Shown: positions 8,043 to 16,009, counted from the first letter of the stretch. The stretch: 64,000 nucleotides of DNA from Ruminococcaceae bacterium YAD3003 (GCA_900107185.1 FNPA01000010.1:1-64000), one strand, 5' to 3'. The notes: generated by a model not told the origin, from the letters alone. Numbers and translations: made by a program.

Positions 8043-9230
8043 TTATTCAATCTTATGTACTGCAATATTCATTACGTCATTTGCCGTAACGATTCCGATG
8101 ATGTTCTCTCCGTATGATACCACCGGAGGCACGAAAACCAATTCCTCAATCTTATGATCACCATAGACGGTCGGGATATCCACACGAGTCAGATTAGTCA
8201 GACTGATATCCTTTACTTTGCTGCCGTATCCCAGAAGCTCTGCAACCTTCTTCGATAGCTTGCTTGAGAAATACCCTGCATGTTCAAGACTTAATGCATC
8301 GACCAATGTGGGATCTAGCTTCCCCATAAACAGAAGAACGAGATAAAGGCGTCTTTTATCTTCCAGCTTCCGCTTCATCAGTTTCTGTATCTTACGGGCA
8401 TTATCTTCAAAGGAAACACTCTTGTTGTATCTGTATTGAAATGAGATTCCTGTAGCCTGATTGCCCATTGATCTGTTGCCATCAGTTCTGCCATCTACAG
8501 CAAGACCAATATCCGCCTTGATATCCTTATTCTTGATCATATCCGTGATCAGATAAGAGGTTATAGTAACACCTGCCGCTTTGGCTTTCTTATGCATACC
8601 GTCGAGCTCAGCTTTTTCATAACGCTTTATGTCAATTACTGACTTGTGGTCTTTCCAGTAGCATTCATAAGCTTTATCCATATCTTCAAAGCTGAAGACT
8701 TTCTTCTCCTTTTTCCATTTCTTATTCCAGTACTTAAGGAGCATTTCATATAGGGAAGACAATTCAATTCCTTCAGGTATATTTTCCACCGTAAGATTTC
8801 TAAAAGGAACTGGTTCTACTGCTTCACCATTAAGACACCTCATAAATGTCTCGATAAAATACAGCAGTGACTTACCGTCTCCTCCAAGATGGTGCATCAT
8901 AAAAAGGATCCCGTCAGCAGACTTAAAGCCTCTTATGAATTCGCCGTCTTCTATATGAAATCTCTTTCGCTCATTTAAATCGATTAGTTCCTGTAAGGAC
9001 TTATCCGTATCTTCAAAGCCGTTATGCGTTTCATCAGAAGTTACATAATATGCCTCACCTGATGATTCTATAACAACCTTCGTATTCAAAACTTCATGAA
9101 CACGGCAAGCCTTTTCAAAAGCAGCTTTCATTTGGCCAAACGGAACATCTTCACTGATCCTTACAAGCATTGATATAACAATGCTTGTATCAAAAAGATC
9201 TCCTCTTTCAGTCTCGATCCTATATCTCAT
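8043..9230 (-). CDS. Condensation-domain-type acyltransferase
   Basis: 395 aa. HHLGGDG at residues 113-119 is the HHxxxDG active-site motif of the NRPS condensation / wax-ester synthase / PapA acyltransferase superfamily. The N-terminal 'FGQMKAAFEKACRVHEVLNT' also fits. Such enzymes condense an acyl donor with an alcohol or amine acceptor. No NRPS or PKS gene is nearby, so a stand-alone role, for example in lipid or alcohol acylation, is likely. Its start overlaps the SDR stop by 4 bp (ATGA), placing it third in the tetR operon. Confidence 0.8.
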   Translation of the reverse strand: MRYRIETERGDLFDTSIVISMLVRISEDVPFGQMKAAFEKACRVHEVLNTKVVIESSGEAYYVTSDETHNGFEDTDKSLQELIDLNERKRFHIEDGEFIRGFKSADGILFMMHHLGGDGKSLLYFIETFMRCLNGEAVEPVPFRNLTVENIPEGIELSSLYEMLLKYWNKKWKKEKKVFSFEDMDKAYECYWKDHKSVIDIKRYEKAELDGMHKKAKAAGVTITSYLITDMIKNKDIKADIGLAVDGRTDGNRSMGNQATGISFQYRYNKSVSFEDNARKIQKLMKRKLEDKRRLYLVLLFMGKLDPTLVDALSLEHAGYFSSKLSKKVAELLGYGSKVKDISLTNLTRVDIPTVYGDHKIEELVFVPPVVSYGENIIGIVTANDVMNIAVHKIE

Positions 9231-9973
9231 ATGTATTCCTTTATTCCATTAACCCACAACTTCATTTCAAGCCTGTGAGGCATAACCTTACTTAAGAAAC
9301 GCATATAACGGTAGTAGAAAGAGCACACCGATACATCTCTGCCCTTCCTGGCATCTTTTAAAGCTACATCCACAACTTTACCAGCATTTACCATTCCGGG
9401 ATAATTGATCTCTTTCCCTTTATTAGTTTTCGGAAGCATCTTCGTATCGACCCAACCTGGACAAACAGCTGTACATGTTATCCCTTCATTTTCAACATTA
9501 AGGCTTCTTGTAAATGACAAGAGATAAGCCTTACTTGCAGAATATAAAGCAATATACGGATTAGGCTGAAAAGCAGAGGCAGATGCAATATTTAAGATAT
9601 ATGATTTTTCTGCCATAAATGGAAGGGCCGCTCTGCAGATAAGTGTTGCTGCTTTATCGTTGATATCAAGCATGTCACTTATCTCTTCCAATGTGAATTC
9701 TGATACCGGAGCCATTCTTGCAACACCTGCATTATTTACCAGATACTTTATCTCAAGCTTTTCAGATTCGATCTTTCTGCAAAGTGATAAGATCTGTTCT
9801 TTATCTGAGAGATCAGCCTTTACAGGGATGATATTGTCACCGTAAAGTTCTGCCAGTTCTGATAACTTTTCTTCACTTCTTCCTACAGCCCAGATATTAT
9901 CTACTTCGCCGTAAAGCTTACTTATAAACTCTTTACCGATATCACCTGTCGCACCTGTAACTATTGCGATCAT
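9227..9973 (-). CDS. Short-chain dehydrogenase/reductase (SDR)
   Basis: 248 aa. The Rossmann nucleotide motif TGATGDIG is at residues 6-13, NNAG at 80-83, the catalytic Ser in NIASASA near 131, and YSASK at 144-148, so the S-Y-K triad is complete. It oxidises or reduces a carbonyl/alcohol with NAD(P)H. It is the middle gene of tetR-SDR-acyltransferase; the start overlaps the tetR stop (TAATG). Together the genes suggest that an alcohol is made or consumed and then acylated, which is inference. Confidence 0.9.
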   Translation of the reverse strand: MIAIVTGATGDIGKEFISKLYGEVDNIWAVGRSEEKLSELAELYGDNIIPVKADLSDKEQILSLCRKIESEKLEIKYLVNNAGVARMAPVSEFTLEEISDMLDINDKAATLICRAALPFMAEKSYILNIASASAFQPNPYIALYSASKAYLLSFTRSLNVENEGITCTAVCPGWVDTKMLPKTNKGKEINYPGMVNAGKVVDVALKDARKGRDVSVCSFYYRYMRFLSKVMPHRLEMKLWVNGIKEYI

Positions 9974-10548
9974 TACTTATCCCCCAGCAAAACCCTTGAT
10001 AAATCATCTGAATTGATCATAGCAAAGTCAGTCTGATACATATTCTTTACAGCATAAAGATAGACGACACCCCAGTATAATTCTGACAGCTTTCTGGAGT
10101 TGCCGGATACTACACATCCTTCTTTCTGACCTTGCTTGATCATCTTCTCAGTTGTCTTATAGAAAGACTGATCAGCCTCCCCTTCAAGAAGTCTTTGAGT
10201 ATATAATGCGATTCCCGCAGAGAACATCTCGTCTTCCTTAAGATTCTTGATAAGATAATCAGACAACTTACGTATCTTCGTATCAGCAGGAAGAGGAAGC
10301 TTTACAAGTGTTGTAAGCTTATCATTCTTAGCGATCTTATCTGATATGGAAAAGATCTCAGAATATAATTCTTCTTTTGATTTGAAATAGATATATATAG
10401 TTCCCTGAGCGATACCAATGTGCCTGGACAAGTCACTTATCTTTGTACCTTCAAAGCCATTCTTCGCGAAATATAGAACAGACTTTCTGATGATCAGATT
10501 CCTGGTCTCTTCCCTTATCTCCTGGCAGCGTTCCTGTGATTTTGGCAT
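9973..10548 (-). CDS. TetR/AcrR family transcriptional repressor
   Basis: 191 aa. The N-terminal helix-turn-helix (about residues 25-60, 'DLSRHIGIAQGTIYIYFKSK') is typical of TetR regulators. The C-terminal ligand/dimerisation domain is family-variable. First gene of the operon with the SDR and acyltransferase. A strong promoter (10587-10614) and a palindrome at 10561-10580 just before the gene point to autorepression relieved by a small ligand, possibly a substrate of the downstream enzymes. Confidence 0.9.
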   Translation of the reverse strand: MPKSQERCQEIREETRNLIIRKSVLYFAKNGFEGTKISDLSRHIGIAQGTIYIYFKSKEELYSEIFSISDKIAKNDKLTTLVKLPLPADTKIRKLSDYLIKNLKEDEMFSAGIALYTQRLLEGEADQSFYKTTEKMIKQGQKEGCVVSGNSRKLSELYWGVVYLYAVKNMYQTDFAMINSDDLSRVLLGDK

Positions 10549-10560
10549 ACCCGCTCCTTT

Positions 10561-10580
10561 ATGAATGAATTTTTATTCAT
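10561..10580. promoter_or_regulatory. Probable TetR operator
   Basis: The inverted repeat ATGAAT-N8-ATTCAT lies between the promoter and the tetR ribosome binding site, about where transcription should start. TetR proteins typically bind palindromes of this size. Confidence 0.55.
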
Positions 10581-10586
10581 CCATAA

Positions 10587-10614
10587 ATTATCACACGTTC
10601 TTTCATATTGTCAA
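10587..10614 (-). promoter_or_regulatory. Promoter of the tetR operon
   Basis: On the minus strand, TTGACA (10614-10609), a 16-bp spacer, then GATAAT (10592-10587) preceded by TGT. This is a close match to a vegetative promoter. Confidence 0.75.
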
Positions 10615-10618
10615 CAGA

Positions 10619-10735
10619 TCAGATAATCACGTTACCATTCTCTTCGAACTTTAACGTTGCATTTTCGGCATGCATCATTACCGGTCTGTACTTATATGGC
10701 TTTATGTCACCTTTGGAAGTTTTATCTAAATCCAT
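10619..10735 (-). CDS. Short ORF or gene fragment, 38 aa
   Basis: An open frame from the ATG at 10735 to a TGA at 10619, with GGAG nine bases upstream. It encodes a hydrophilic peptide starting MDLDKTSKGDIKPYKYRPVM. The frame stays open a further 11 codons upstream of the ATG without another start, so it could be the tail of a decayed larger gene. It overlaps the tetR -35 region only at its very end. Not recognised. Confidence 0.35.
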   Translation of the reverse strand: MDLDKTSKGDIKPYKYRPVMMHAENATLKFEENGNVII

Positions 10736-10801
10736 AGCAAAGAACTCCGGCGCCTGCAGAAATAATGATCAGAAGTATCGGAGAGATCCCGTTCTTTATC
10801 A

Positions 10802-11917
10802 TCAGAAAGGACTGTTAACATTTAACTTATCCAGATTGCCGGTTGCTGCTGCCCAGATAATGAATCCTATAGAAGCCACTAACAGAATAACAGTTAGTAT
10901 CATGATGACTTTTCCTGCAGGATGAGCAATGTTTACTGTTCCGCCGTAGCCGAATCTCTTCTCAACATTAAGACGCGTATCATTGGGATTGTAATAAAAC
11001 ATTCCGAGGATCCAGCAGTCGTCATCATCGAGCAGTTCGAGATCCGTATCTCGTTCATATCTCTTTTCGATGGAAATCTGTAACTTCACGCTTATCACAA
11101 CTATTACCATGATCACAGCCATATATGCCAGAGCACCTGCAAGAACAGCAATATCATTAAAGAAAAACATATACAGTGTCACTAATATTCCGATAACAAG
11201 AGCATTTGCCCAGGACATTGCAACAAAGAGATCTGCCCAGCACTTTTTCTTGGCTCTGTTATAGTTCGCATTAACGTTGCTGTCCTTAGAAATAACGGTG
11301 TTTCTGGTATTATCCATCATTAATGCGATAGGCACCAATATAATGGCGACGAACAAAAATGATGCGCTCGTCATAGTAAGTCCGTATTTCTCGATGGCAA
11401 GAGTATCAACGATCCTGATAACTCCAAAATCAACAAGTATTGCGAACACAGTTTCCAGAAGTGCGATACAGTTTGGCAGGATCAGCCATGGCATTTTCAG
11501 CGCATGAATGATGCTTGTATTTTTAAGATCTGCATAGACCGTTCCGGACTTCGTAATACCGAGTTCCTTCTTAAGGTTCTTCAGTTCCGTATTACCCTTT
11601 CCAAAAGGAATGAAAACGAGGAACAATGCGAAAACAAGCAGAATAAATGCAAGCATCGTAACATTTGTCGAAGGAAGGAAAACCAGGATCACTGTCGCAA
11701 TGCAGATGATGCATGTGATTATCAATGCGCTCTTCCTGCAGGAATCTGCAATCTCTTTTACCCTTTTAGCGGCATTACCCTCATGGAATTTTGGGTTATC
11801 GCGCACTCCGAATATCATCTTCCTTGTTTCCGGATTCTTTGGGAACCCGAGAATGAGCAATAAAACCGCTGACGGCACAATGCAAATTGCCAGTATTATC
11901 TTAAATAACCAGGTCAT
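10802..11917 (-). CDS. Multi-pass membrane protein with C-terminal DUF5808 domain
   Basis: 371 aa with about seven hydrophobic helices. Residues about 295-330 (DDDCWILGMFYYNPNDTRL... VEKRFGYGGTVN) match the DUF5808 motif found at the end of membrane proteins encoded with YtrA-type GntR regulators. It is the last gene of the CPBP-gntR operon, 15 bp after gntR, with AGGAGA before its ATG. Function unknown; a role in envelope stress is suggested only by context. Confidence 0.7.
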   Translation of the reverse strand: MTWLFKIILAICIVPSAVLLLILGFPKNPETRKMIFGVRDNPKFHEGNAAKRVKEIADSCRKSALIITCIICIATVILVFLPSTNVTMLAFILLVFALFLVFIPFGKGNTELKNLKKELGITKSGTVYADLKNTSIIHALKMPWLILPNCIALLETVFAILVDFGVIRIVDTLAIEKYGLTMTSASFLFVAIILVPIALMMDNTRNTVISKDSNVNANYNRAKKKCWADLFVAMSWANALVIGILVTLYMFFFNDIAVLAGALAYMAVIMVIVVISVKLQISIEKRYERDTDLELLDDDDCWILGMFYYNPNDTRLNVEKRFGYGGTVNIAHPAGKVIMILTVILLVASIGFIIWAAATGNLDKLNVNSPF

Positions 11918-11932
11918 AAATATTCTCCTATT

Positions 11933-12292
11933 TTAGTAAAACTCATCAATGAGTTTTTTGAGTTCTGTTTTCGAGACGCCCGAGATGCGTGCTTCAGAAA
12001 CGATTCGTTTTAATTCAGTCTTATTCTCTTCACTAATGACACCGCTCTGTGCGATGTTGTCACGGACTCTCGCACCGTTCTTGCGGTCTGTCATTATGTA
12101 ACCTTCCTGCTTTAAGAGCTGGTAGGTCTTACTGACAGTCATGGTGTTTATACCAATCTCAAGCGCCAGGGCTCTTACGGTCGGGAGCTGTTCTCCTCCC
12201 TTCAATTCCCCGCTCGAGATTCCCATAACTATCTGATTTCTTATCTGCATGTAGATCGGCACATCAGAGTATTCGTCTATTCGTATGATCAT
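11933..12292 (-). CDS. GntR family regulator, YtrA-like short form
   Basis: 119 aa, which is only the winged helix-turn-helix (about residues 10-75, 'LPTVRALALEIGINTMTVSK') plus a short C-terminal tail, as in the YtrA/YhcF subfamily without a ligand-binding domain. The start overlaps the CPBP stop as TAATG, with AAGGAGG inside the end of the CPBP gene, so translation is coupled. It most likely represses the operon at the perfect inverted repeat 13243-13279. Confidence 0.9.
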   Translation of the reverse strand: MIIRIDEYSDVPIYMQIRNQIVMGISSGELKGGEQLPTVRALALEIGINTMTVSKTYQLLKQEGYIMTDRKNGARVRDNIAQSGVISEENKTELKRIVSEARISGVSKTELKKLIDEFY

Positions 12293-13215
12293 TAAACAGC
12301 CTCCTTAGATTTTTTATCTTTTCTGATAACCGCAACGCCCATGAACACAGCGAGGATTATCAGAGGCAATCCTGCAATGATTCCGTTAGGAGCAGGTCCC
12401 AGGATCATATACTTTTCCAGATTTACATTATTTGCATTTGCAATCATCGAAGGCAGTGTTGCCAAAGCATTTATCGATCCGTGCAAAAGCGCAGCATACC
12501 ATATACATTTTGTTTTGCTGTATACGATTTCTTCCATCACGCCCATAGCAATGCAAAAGACAGTAAATACGATCAGACCGAGCCATGGGCTGCCGATATA
12601 GTTAAGTCCGTACTCATAACCTGCAATAAGCATTGCCGGAAAGTGGAATGCCGCCCAGCAGATTCCGCCGATGATCCAGGTTGATGCCTTTCCAAACTTC
12701 TTGTTAAGTTCGGGATATAGGAAACCTCTCCATCCTGCCTCTTCTCCTATTGCTGTTACGATATTTATAAACGGAGCAATTAAGAATCCCGGAAGGCTCG
12801 CTAAAATGTACATCTGATAATTCATTCCCGACTGTTCGAGCTGTGCTGCGAAATTCACTCCGGCAGCCTCATACTGCGCCATTATATATGAACCGCCGGC
12901 ATCAAACAGATCAGGGAATATCATAAAGAATATCGCTGTGCCGGCTGCAACCACAGGAAGCATTCCATATGCTGCGAAAACGAGCCATCCGAAATTGCCT
13001 TTGAACCTCGGCTTCCATCCCATTTCCCTGAAGCTTGCTTTGGAGATCAGCGCCGCAATGAGCGGTATGTACATGCAGATTGCCATTCCCGCCTGAAAGA
13101 CAGTTGTTCCCGTCATTCCGGGGTTGTTTACCATGTAAAGTGATACGGCGCTCTGTATGGTCCACGAGATCACGTACGTGATGACCAAAAACTTAATAAC
13201 TTTCTTCTTATCCAT
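12292..13215 (-). CDS. CPBP family intramembrane metalloprotease
   Basis: About 307 aa, seven to eight membrane helices. The EEAGWRG motif (about residues 158-164) and HFP (about 191-193) are the glutamate pair and histidine of the CPBP (CAAX protease/bacteriocin-processing) active site in the membrane. The ATG at 13213-13215 has AAGGA five bases upstream; a GTG 21 bp earlier is less likely. First gene of an operon with gntR and a DUF5808 membrane protein. Family members act in prenyl-peptide or bacteriocin processing and in self-immunity. Confidence 0.88.
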   Translation of the reverse strand: MDKKKVIKFLVITYVISWTIQSAVSLYMVNNPGMTGTTVFQAGMAICMYIPLIAALISKASFREMGWKPRFKGNFGWLVFAAYGMLPVVAAGTAIFFMIFPDLFDAGGSYIMAQYEAAGVNFAAQLEQSGMNYQMYILASLPGFLIAPFINIVTAIGEEAGWRGFLYPELNKKFGKASTWIIGGICWAAFHFPAMLIAGYEYGLNYIGSPWLGLIVFTVFCIAMGVMEEIVYSKTKCIWYAALLHGSINALATLPSMIANANNVNLEKYMILGPAPNGIIAGLPLIILAVFMGVAVIRKDKKSKEAV

Positions 13216-13242
13216 ACCTATCCTTCTTCCATGCACACTTTT

Positions 13243-13279
13243 GTATGCTTTGTATTAGTCCTTGTAATACAAAGCATAC
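13243..13279. promoter_or_regulatory. GntR operator (perfect inverted repeat)
   Basis: Arms GTATGCTTTGTATTA and TAATACAAAGCATAC (15 bp each, no mismatch) with a 7-bp spacer. On the minus strand it covers the -10 and the transcription start of the CPBP-gntR operon. YtrA-type regulators bind long repeats of the GTAT...ATAC type. Confidence 0.85.
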
Positions 13280-13301
13280 ACGCAGACAGATGTCATGTCA
13301 A
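13273..13301 (-). promoter_or_regulatory. Promoter of the CPBP-gntR operon
   Basis: On the minus strand, TTGACA (13301-13296), 17 bp, then TATGCT (13278-13273). The -10 lies inside the first operator arm, which fits repression by blocking RNA polymerase. Confidence 0.75.
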
Positions 13302-13325
13302 TACATTTCGGGCACGTGTTATAAT
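13297..13325 (+). promoter_or_regulatory. Promoter of the 88-aa gene
   Basis: TATAAT at 13320-13325 preceded by TGT (extended -10), with GTCAAT 17 bp upstream. It faces away from the CPBP promoter, and the two -35 regions overlap. Confidence 0.55.
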
Positions 13326-13327
13326 CT

Positions 13328-13385
13328 ACGTATCAGAGGGGAAACTCTTAGTATGGAGAATCAACTGTTGAATTGACTGATACGT
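13328..13385 (+). promoter_or_regulatory. Structured 5' leader of the 88-aa gene
   Basis: The transcript from the 13320 promoter would have a leader of about 105 nt. A 9-bp perfect pair, ACGTATCAG (13328-13336) and CTGATACGT (13377-13385), closes a 40-nt interior that contains a small TCAA...TTGA hairpin. No known riboswitch class was recognised and there is no terminator in it. Confidence 0.35.
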
Positions 13386-13435
13386 TGAAAATGGTGCATC
13401 GGTCAACTGCTATGGACATTTTGTAAGGAGACCTT

Positions 13436-13702
13436 ATGAAAATATTCGTAAAATCTTCAAAGTATAAGAGAATCGTAACGGCAGACGAATCTGACAACAA
13501 GCATATGCTTTTCTTTGACTGGAAGCAGATGTCTGCTGAAGAAGCTGAAGCACTTGCTAAAAAGACATCAATTGAAAATCCCGGAAAGATTTATTACGTC
13601 AGATATAATGACGAAACGAATCCGGTCTCTGACACCTATTGGTTAGAAGGTATAAGTTATTCTTCTTATAGAGATGCCCTCAAGGCTCAAGAATCATTAT
13701 AG
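13436..13702 (+). CDS. Hypothetical small protein, 88 aa
   Basis: Well-formed gene with AAGGAG nine bases before the ATG. The product is mixed charged, soluble-looking, with 'EEAEALAKKTSIENPGKIYYV' and a Tyr-rich C-terminal half. No family recognised. It has its own promoter and a roughly 105-nt structured leader, unusual for so small a gene. The GNAT relic follows 15 bp after its stop. Confidence 0.7.
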   Translation: MKIFVKSSKYKRIVTADESDNKHMLFFDWKQMSAEEAEALAKKTSIENPGKIYYVRYNDETNPVSDTYWLEGISYSSYRDALKAQESL

Positions 13703-13717
13703 TTTTAGGAGTGAGGA

Positions 13718-13824
13718 ATGATCTGTCTTGAAACTGAGAGACTTATCCTCTGAGATTACGCCAATGAAAACCCGTTTGGAATATAGACTCCTTAAGTCCG
13801 ATTGGGATAAGCGGGAGATCTGAC
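13718..13824 (+). pseudogene. N-terminal relic of a GNAT acetyltransferase
   Basis: After a GGAGTGAGGA ribosome binding site an ATG at 13718 begins MICLETERLIL, then TGA, then DYANENPFGI and further stops. 'ETERLILRDY' is the hallmark opening of RimJ/RimL-type GNAT enzymes; the Arg codon (CGA) appears to have become TGA. The rest of the gene is missing and the DUF6273 gene follows at once. Confidence 0.65.
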
Positions 13825-15144
13825 ATGAATATGCGCAAGACTTTTGTGTGCACAGCTGCTTTTTTGATGACAGGATTACTGTCATTTTCGGCATTTCAAA
13901 AAACTCTCCACGCAGACTCCGGTATAAACAACTCCGACAAAGCAATCAGATACGGAACAGCCCATATTTCGGGCGCGATGGAGAACAATATTTATTTCGG
14001 AAATTATTGGCAGTCAGTCACAAGTGACAATGCGACAGACAGCAACAAAGAGCCCGTCAAGTGGAGAGTTCTCGCAAACGACGGCAATCTTTTTGTCGTG
14101 TCAGATCAGAACCTTGATTGCATCGAATATAATACATTCGCTGAAACAGTTACCTGGGAAAACTGTTTCTTGCGGCAGTGGCTCAACACCAAATTCATTG
14201 ATAATGCATTCACCACTCAGGAGCAGGATGCAGTCCTCGAATCCCTCGTCGTAAATCAGGACGGTGCGAAAGGCTCAGAAGCAGGTGCCGATACCTATGA
14301 CAAGGTTTATCTTTTATCTATTTATGAAGTGATCGATCCGGAATTGGGATTTCCCACAGACTGGAAGGATAAGGGCGGCACGCGCGTCTCACTTAACACC
14401 GGATACACCAAGAGTAAGGGTGCCATTACTGGCGCCGATATGTCGGGTGCATGGTGGCTCCGAACTCCCGGCGACGCCAAGAATGCTGCGAACGTTTTTA
14501 ATGAAGGCAACGTTTTCGTAAGAGGCGGCGGCGTTAATAATTTCATTTTCGCAGTGCGTCCTGCAATGAATATCGACTCTTCCAGAGTGCTTTTCGCATC
14601 ACCTGCCGAAGGTGGCAAAACATCAGGCGTACCCGGCGCAGATGCAATGACCGCAGTCGGTTCTTATAACGGCAGCGATTGGAAACTCACCATAAGAGAC
14701 GATACGAGACCTGTTTTCGGAGCTTCTGTTTCAGGCTCGAAAACGATCCTCAAGGACGGTGCGTTAAAGCTCAAATACACAGGTGCTGTGACAGGCGCAA
14801 ACGAATACATCTCGATATTAATCGAAGATGCAGATGGCAACATTCTTTACTATGGAAATATCGTCGACAACTCCTCATCTGATGCAACGGATTCAGGCAA
14901 CGCTACACTCAACATTCCGTCAGATCTGACTCCCGAAAACTACGTGATCAAGGTCTTTTCCGAACAGTGTAACGGCAATTATAAGACTGATTTGGCGAGC
15001 AATATCGTGACGCTCGATATCACCGTTTCGAAGTATAAAACAGCAGACAGGAATCTCAGCATCGGAATCGGCGCTGCCATTGTTGCAGCGGCATGCGTTG
15101 TCGTAGTTCTCGCTGTCAGGAAAAAGAATCAAAAGGACTCTTAG
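13825..15144 (+). CDS. Secreted, membrane-anchored DUF6273 protein
   Basis: 439 aa. A signal peptide (residues 1-30, hydrophobic core after MNMRKTF) is followed by a DUF6273 region (about 70-255) with 'KWRVLANDGNLF', 'AWWLRTPGD' and 'FAVRPAMNID' signatures, found in extracellular proteins of Clostridia. A beta-rich domain then leads to a C-terminal helix (about 410-432) ending in KKNQKDS, which would hold it on the outer face of the membrane. No LPxTG is seen. The stop overlaps that of the convergent fragment at 15141 by 3 bp. Confidence 0.75.
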   Translation: MNMRKTFVCTAAFLMTGLLSFSAFQKTLHADSGINNSDKAIRYGTAHISGAMENNIYFGNYWQSVTSDNATDSNKEPVKWRVLANDGNLFVVSDQNLDCIEYNTFAETVTWENCFLRQWLNTKFIDNAFTTQEQDAVLESLVVNQDGAKGSEAGADTYDKVYLLSIYEVIDPELGFPTDWKDKGGTRVSLNTGYTKSKGAITGADMSGAWWLRTPGDAKNAANVFNEGNVFVRGGGVNNFIFAVRPAMNIDSSRVLFASPAEGGKTSGVPGADAMTAVGSYNGSDWKLTIRDDTRPVFGASVSGSKTILKDGALKLKYTGAVTGANEYISILIEDADGNILYYGNIVDNSSSDATDSGNATLNIPSDLTPENYVIKVFSEQCNGNYKTDLASNIVTLDITVSKYKTADRNLSIGIGAAIVAAACVVVVLAVRKKNQKDS

Positions 15145-15242
15145 TCGTAATCTTTCGTTTTCATAACGTATATCTCATCGTTGAAGAATGCTATTATGGC
15201 GGTCTTCCCTTCAAGCTTCTTAGCAATTGTGCCTATCCCACA
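15141..15242 (-). pseudogene. Out-of-frame 3' piece of the gene at 15220
   Basis: Beyond the stop of the 176-aa gene, another frame stays open for about 33 codons and reads like protein (KKLEGKTAIIAFFNDEIYVM..., stop at 15141-15143). It has no start of its own. A one-base indel near 15235 would join it to the upstream gene. Confidence 0.4.
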
Positions 15243-15750
15243 CCTGAACTTCAACATAAGCATACTTACCGAGAGACTCTTTGAGAAAAGCGTCAACTGA
15301 GCCATTGCATGCCCCGATACGCTCAAACAGCATTTTCTTCGTCAGAACAACAGGTTCATTTCCATGAATCATCAGAGCACAGCTGTCTCCTATCGTGAAG
15401 CTGACCTGATCGTCCGGGACATCATCCAGATCGATAATGATCTTATCGCTGCTGTCAAACCATTCTCTGAGATATTCGCACTCCAGGAGTGTAAACGAAT
15501 AGGGGTGCGGGAGCTTCGGCTTACCGCCTAACTGTATAAACTTCTCACGAACAAATTGATCTGCTTTCTTTCGCGCGGGATAATAATTCTCAAAGTCAGC
15601 GAAACGGCCGAAACTGGTAGTATCCGGATGAGCTTTCGCGAGTTCCTCAGCCTTGCGAAATGCATCCTCCTCAGGAAGGAGCATTATATTTTTCCACGGG
15701 TCTGTCCCCGGATAAAAGTAGTGCGTAATAAACAGCTTATCCATATTCAT
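15220..15750 (-). CDS. Hypothetical protein, 176 aa, possibly frameshifted at its 3' end
   Basis: Not assigned to a family. Soluble, with no signal peptide; 'HPDTTSFGRFADFENYYPAR' and 'FTIGDSCALMIHG' segments look well structured. The frame ends at a TAA after VEVQVWDRHNC, while the next frame continues with about 33 coding-like residues to 15141. It may therefore have lost its natural C-terminus through an indel; alternatively the ending is genuine. Confidence 0.6.
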   Translation of the reverse strand: MNMDKLFITHYFYPGTDPWKNIMLLPEEDAFRKAEELAKAHPDTTSFGRFADFENYYPARKKADQFVREKFIQLGGKPKLPHPYSFTLLECEYLREWFDSSDKIIIDLDDVPDDQVSFTIGDSCALMIHGNEPVVLTKKMLFERIGACNGSVDAFLKESLGKYAYVEVQVWDRHNC

Positions 15751-15843
15751 TTCCGGTCTCTATTACTGATGATTTACAACATTAATTATACTATTCCCGG
15801 GATTTAGCAAAACCTAAAGTCTAAATCCAGCCGTGTATTTTTT

Positions 15844-15933
15844 GTGTAGTAAATCATTTCGAAAACTCACAAAAAACTACATTTATGAACAAACGTGCAA
15901 AATACGTGCATGTTTTGGCCGTTGGCACTACAC
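15844..15933 (+). repeat. 90-bp GTGTAGT...ACTACAC element, copy A
   Basis: Exactly 90 bp, starting GTGTAGTAAAT and ending ACTACAC (7-bp terminal inverted repeat), with an internal AAAAAACTACA. A second 90-bp element with the same ends lies in reverse orientation at 61587-61676. T-rich sequence flanks both. Non-coding. Confidence 0.6.
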
Positions 15934-15980
15934 TTTTTTCGCACACGCCTAAATCGACCTGACTCTAACCCTCCCCGCAA

Positions 15981-16009
15981 TTGAAATATATCCGTGCCAA
16001 CTATATTAT
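15981..16009 (+). promoter_or_regulatory. Promoter of the lipoprotein gene at 16068
   Basis: TTGAAA (15981-15986), 17-bp spacer, TATTAT (16004-16009); the start codon lies about 58 bp downstream of the -10. Confidence 0.7.
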
